45,483 nt of DNA from contig ONKP01000009.1 of the NCBI GenBank assembly GCA_900318405.1, forward strand, positions 1 through 45,483, written 5' to 3'. Of the stretch, positions 43,467 through 45,483 are shown in pieces (positions within the stretch are counted from its first letter, which is position 1; each line of letters begins with the position of its first letter). This stretch comes from an uncultured Eubacteriales bacterium. Lineage in GTDB: Bacteria > Bacillota > Clostridia > Lachnospirales > Lachnospiraceae. The position numbers and the translations under genes are program-made. The notes under the pieces were generated by a model, which saw nothing but the letters and a program-made list of their open reading frames with translations, did no database searches and was not told where the DNA came from.

Positions 43467-44798
43467 ATGAAGAAAAAGATAAAGATGAAAAAGAGCACGA
43501 AGCTCAGCCTTCTGTTCATTGCGTTCGTCATTGTTCTCACACTGGTCAGTGTGCTGAAGGATGAGAGTGCATCTGAACTGATCGCCAGGATCAAAACCGC
43601 CAATCCGCGGTATCTGATCCTGGCTGTCCTCTGTGTGCTGGGCTTTCTGCTGATGCAGGGCGTGATCATCTATATGATGTGCCGCTCTCTTAACCTGAAG
43701 GAATCTCTGTGGCGCTGCATGCTCATGTCCTTTCACGGTTATTTTTTCTGCAATATCACGCCGATGCAGACTGGCGGGCCTATCATTCAGATTTATGACC
43801 TCCGGAAAGAAGGGGTCAGCGTGCCGACAGCGTGCATGCTGATCTTCAATATGACATTCCTGTTCAAGCTCGTCCTGTTTGTTCTCTCGATCGGCTTTCT
43901 TACGGTCGGGCAGGGAATGCTTGCAGAATATACCGGAAGTATTCATCCGCTGGTCAATATCGGATTTTTCCTCACGATCGCGGTGACGCTGCTTCTGGGA
44001 CTTCTGATCTTTAATACGAAGCTGACGAAGAAGCTGGCCATCCGCGTGTTTGACTGGTCTGTGCGCAGGCATCTGCAGAAGAAAAATATTGAAAAGCGCC
44101 GCGCCAAAATGCTCGACATGTTCGACCAGTACAAGGATGTCGCCGGATTTTTCATGACTCATCTGAAGCTGATGGGCATTCTGCTGCTCCTTACTTTTGT
44201 ACAGCGTTTCCTTTATTTTTCTTCCACCTGGTTTGTCTATAAAAGCTTCGGCCTTTCAGGCTCGGGCTGGCTGACGATCTGTCTGCTTCAATCCCTGATC
44301 AATATCATCGCAGACCTTCTTCCCGTACCCGGCGATGTGGGTGTGGGAGAAATTGTATTCAATGCCGTTTTTGCAAAAATATTCGGCAGCTATCTGTCTT
44401 CCGGCCTTCTGCTGTCCAGGGGTATCACTTACTATGCACAGCTGGTGATCTGCGGCATCATGACCGTGGTGGCGAGCCTGACCTTCCGGTTCGACCGGTC
44501 AAAACTCGGCAGGACAAAAAAGGTATATTACTATCCGCCGGATAAATATGTTCAGGATGATGATATGGATGACGACGTGGAGGATGACGGTAACAGCAGC
44601 CACAGAACCGGACATGGACTGATGGCGCGGCTCGCTGATGACACCGGATTCTCTGACGATGCGCTTGAGGAAGAGTACGGCAGCGAAAGCGGCGCTTCCG
44701 GAGAGGAAGCAGCGGAGGAAGACACAGAAGACGCTGATAAGTACGATGACGGATTTTCTGACGGGGAGGCGGACGATGAGCATCCCGAACAGATCTAA
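43467..44798 (+). CDS. UPF0104/YbhN-type flippase-like membrane protein with acidic tail
   Basis: A 443-residue integral membrane protein of the lysylphosphatidylglycerol-synthase transmembrane-region superfamily (PF03706, AglD/YbhN/MprF N-domain relatives), which includes lipid flippases. About eight membrane helices, with family blocks FHGYFFCNITPMQTGGPIIQ and DLLPVPGDVGVGE. There is no C-terminal synthase domain, so it is not MprF itself. After residue 355 a long Asp/Glu/Ser/Gly-rich tail of about 85 residues follows, unusual for the family. The start is uncertain: 43467 lacks a good site, 43485 is possible. The end overlaps queH by 23 bases. Confidence 0.85.
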   Translation: MKKKIKMKKSTKLSLLFIAFVIVLTLVSVLKDESASELIARIKTANPRYLILAVLCVLGFLLMQGVIIYMMCRSLNLKESLWRCMLMSFHGYFFCNITPMQTGGPIIQIYDLRKEGVSVPTACMLIFNMTFLFKLVLFVLSIGFLTVGQGMLAEYTGSIHPLVNIGFFLTIAVTLLLGLLIFNTKLTKKLAIRVFDWSVRRHLQKKNIEKRRAKMLDMFDQYKDVAGFFMTHLKLMGILLLLTFVQRFLYFSSTWFVYKSFGLSGSGWLTICLLQSLINIIADLLPVPGDVGVGEIVFNAVFAKIFGSYLSSGLLLSRGITYYAQLVICGIMTVVASLTFRFDRSKLGRTKKVYYYPPDKYVQDDDMDDDVEDDGNSSHRTGHGLMARLADDTGFSDDALEEEYGSESGASGEEAAEEDTEDADKYDDGFSDGEADDEHPEQI

Positions 44799-45450
44799 GG
44801 AAAATTATCAGAAGGAGATGGATAAGCTGCTGGAGAGTCTGACGCCGGGAGAGAAACCGCGTCTGCTTCTTCACAGCTGCTGTGCACCGTGCAGCAGCTA
44901 TGTGCTGGAATATCTGTCTCCTTATTTTCAGATTACGGATTTTTATTACAATCCGAATATCACGCCGGAATCCGAATATCGTCATCGGACAGAGGAGCTG
45001 CAGCGGCTGATCCGTGAAATGCTGCCTGACGGCGATGTACATTTTCTTGAGGGACGGTATGAGCCGGAGAAATTTTTTGCGGCTGCAAAAGGACTTGAAA
45101 ACGAACCGGAAGGCGGCGCCAGATGCCTGAAGTGCTTTGAACTGCGGCTCCGTGAGGCTGCGGAAGAAGCTGTTGCCTGTCATTGCGATTATTTTGCCAC
45201 GACACTGACCATCAGCCCGCTCAAAAATGCCGATCACATCAACGCCATCGGACGCAGGATCGCGGAGGAGACGGGGGTGAAGTATCTGGCATCGGATTTC
45301 AAGAAAAAGAACGGTTACAGGCGATCGACGGAGCTGTCCAGGGAGTATCATCTGTACCGGCAGAATTACTGCGGGTGCGTGTTTTCCAGAAAAGAGGCAG
45401 CGCAAAGGTATTCTGCTGACAAACAAATCAGCAGCACATTGGGCGTTTGA
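44776..45450 (+). CDS. queH: epoxyqueuosine reductase QueH
   Basis: Last step of queuosine synthesis in the wobble position of GUN tRNAs, replacing QueG in many anaerobes. The 224-residue protein has the cysteine pattern of the family: LLLHSCCAPCSSY (Cys35, Cys36, Cys39), RCLKCFELRL, and NYCGCVFS near the C-terminus, ligands for iron-sulfur and mononuclear iron. Family blocks DFYYNPNITPESEY and TTLTISPLKNADHIN are present. GGGGAGG lies just before ATG 44776, inside the previous gene. With tadA and tmcAL it makes a third wobble-base modification gene in this window. Confidence 0.95.
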   Translation: MSIPNRSKENYQKEMDKLLESLTPGEKPRLLLHSCCAPCSSYVLEYLSPYFQITDFYYNPNITPESEYRHRTEELQRLIREMLPDGDVHFLEGRYEPEKFFAAAKGLENEPEGGARCLKCFELRLREAAEEAVACHCDYFATTLTISPLKNADHINAIGRRIAEETGVKYLASDFKKKNGYRRSTELSREYHLYRQNYCGCVFSRKEAAQRYSADKQISSTLGV

Positions 45451-45483
45451 AAAAACGGAACATTAATACGCAACAGACAAATC

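Noticed and set aside
1-45483. tRNA genes
   Set aside because: No cloverleaf with a GTTCGA-type T arm and CCA end was found while reading either strand; a tRNAscan run would settle it.

Overview
The window reads as a chromosome segment from an anaerobic member of the Bacillota, most likely Clostridia close to Lachnospiraceae. The basis is the conserved order tmcAL / pta-ackA-rpmF / plsX-acp-rnc-smc-ftsY, a flavodiiron protein, the ACT/UPF0210 pair, rpsO-pnp, an S18 and an L32 with cysteine pairs, and strong GGAGG ribosome sites with TTGACA/TATAAT promoters. Nearly all of it is core genome. No prophage, plasmid backbone, CRISPR array, rRNA or tRNA gene is visible.

Layout. 1-621 is a decayed end with an IS630-type transposase remnant and orphan ORF ends. 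618-3705 holds a phosphopantetheinyl transferase, a HAD phosphatase fused to a TadA tRNA deaminase, and a second HAD phosphatase. 3720-7080 is rpsO, pnp and dut. 7081-8980 is a repeat-rich accessory patch with a sigma-region-4-like protein and a DUF1292 protein. 8981-11671 encodes an EF-G/TetM-like GTPase fused to a Rae1/YacP-like NYN endoribonuclease. 11687-14750 holds a flavodiiron protein, a TetR-type regulator and a radical-SAM-like protein that has lost its cluster motif. 14906-15818 is rpsF-rpsR with no ssb between them, then repeat copies. 15830-25536 runs ftsW, acpP, a sirtuin-like protein with altered catalytic motifs, gltX, a UvrD-type helicase, a zinc-finger membrane protein, polA, a 226-bp nested palindromic element and coaE. 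25623-28155 is a WalJ-like hydrolase, an ACT protein and UPF0210. 28311-36495 is tmcAL (minus strand), pta-ackA, rpmF, a diguanylate cyclase, a lipoprotein, plsX and a second acyl carrier protein. 36713-45450 is rnc, smc, ftsY, threonine ammonia-lyase, a YbhN/UPF0104 membrane protein and queH.

Themes. Translation and tRNA quality recur: S15, S6, S18, L32, GltX, TadA, TmcAL, QueH, and the GTPase-nuclease fusion, the strongest candidate for an undescribed system because it joins a ribosome-binding GTPase to a domain whose Bacillus relative cuts mRNA in the ribosomal A site. Acyl-carrier biology is represented by a PPTase, two ACPs and PlsX. Acetate metabolism (Pta, AckA) lies beside TmcAL, whose family uses acetate directly. 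Two proteins look like pseudoenzymes (radical SAM and sirtuin folds lacking catalytic residues). Several palindromic repeat families occupy the intergenic spaces. All family assignments rest on reading the translations and remembered motifs; no database search was run.
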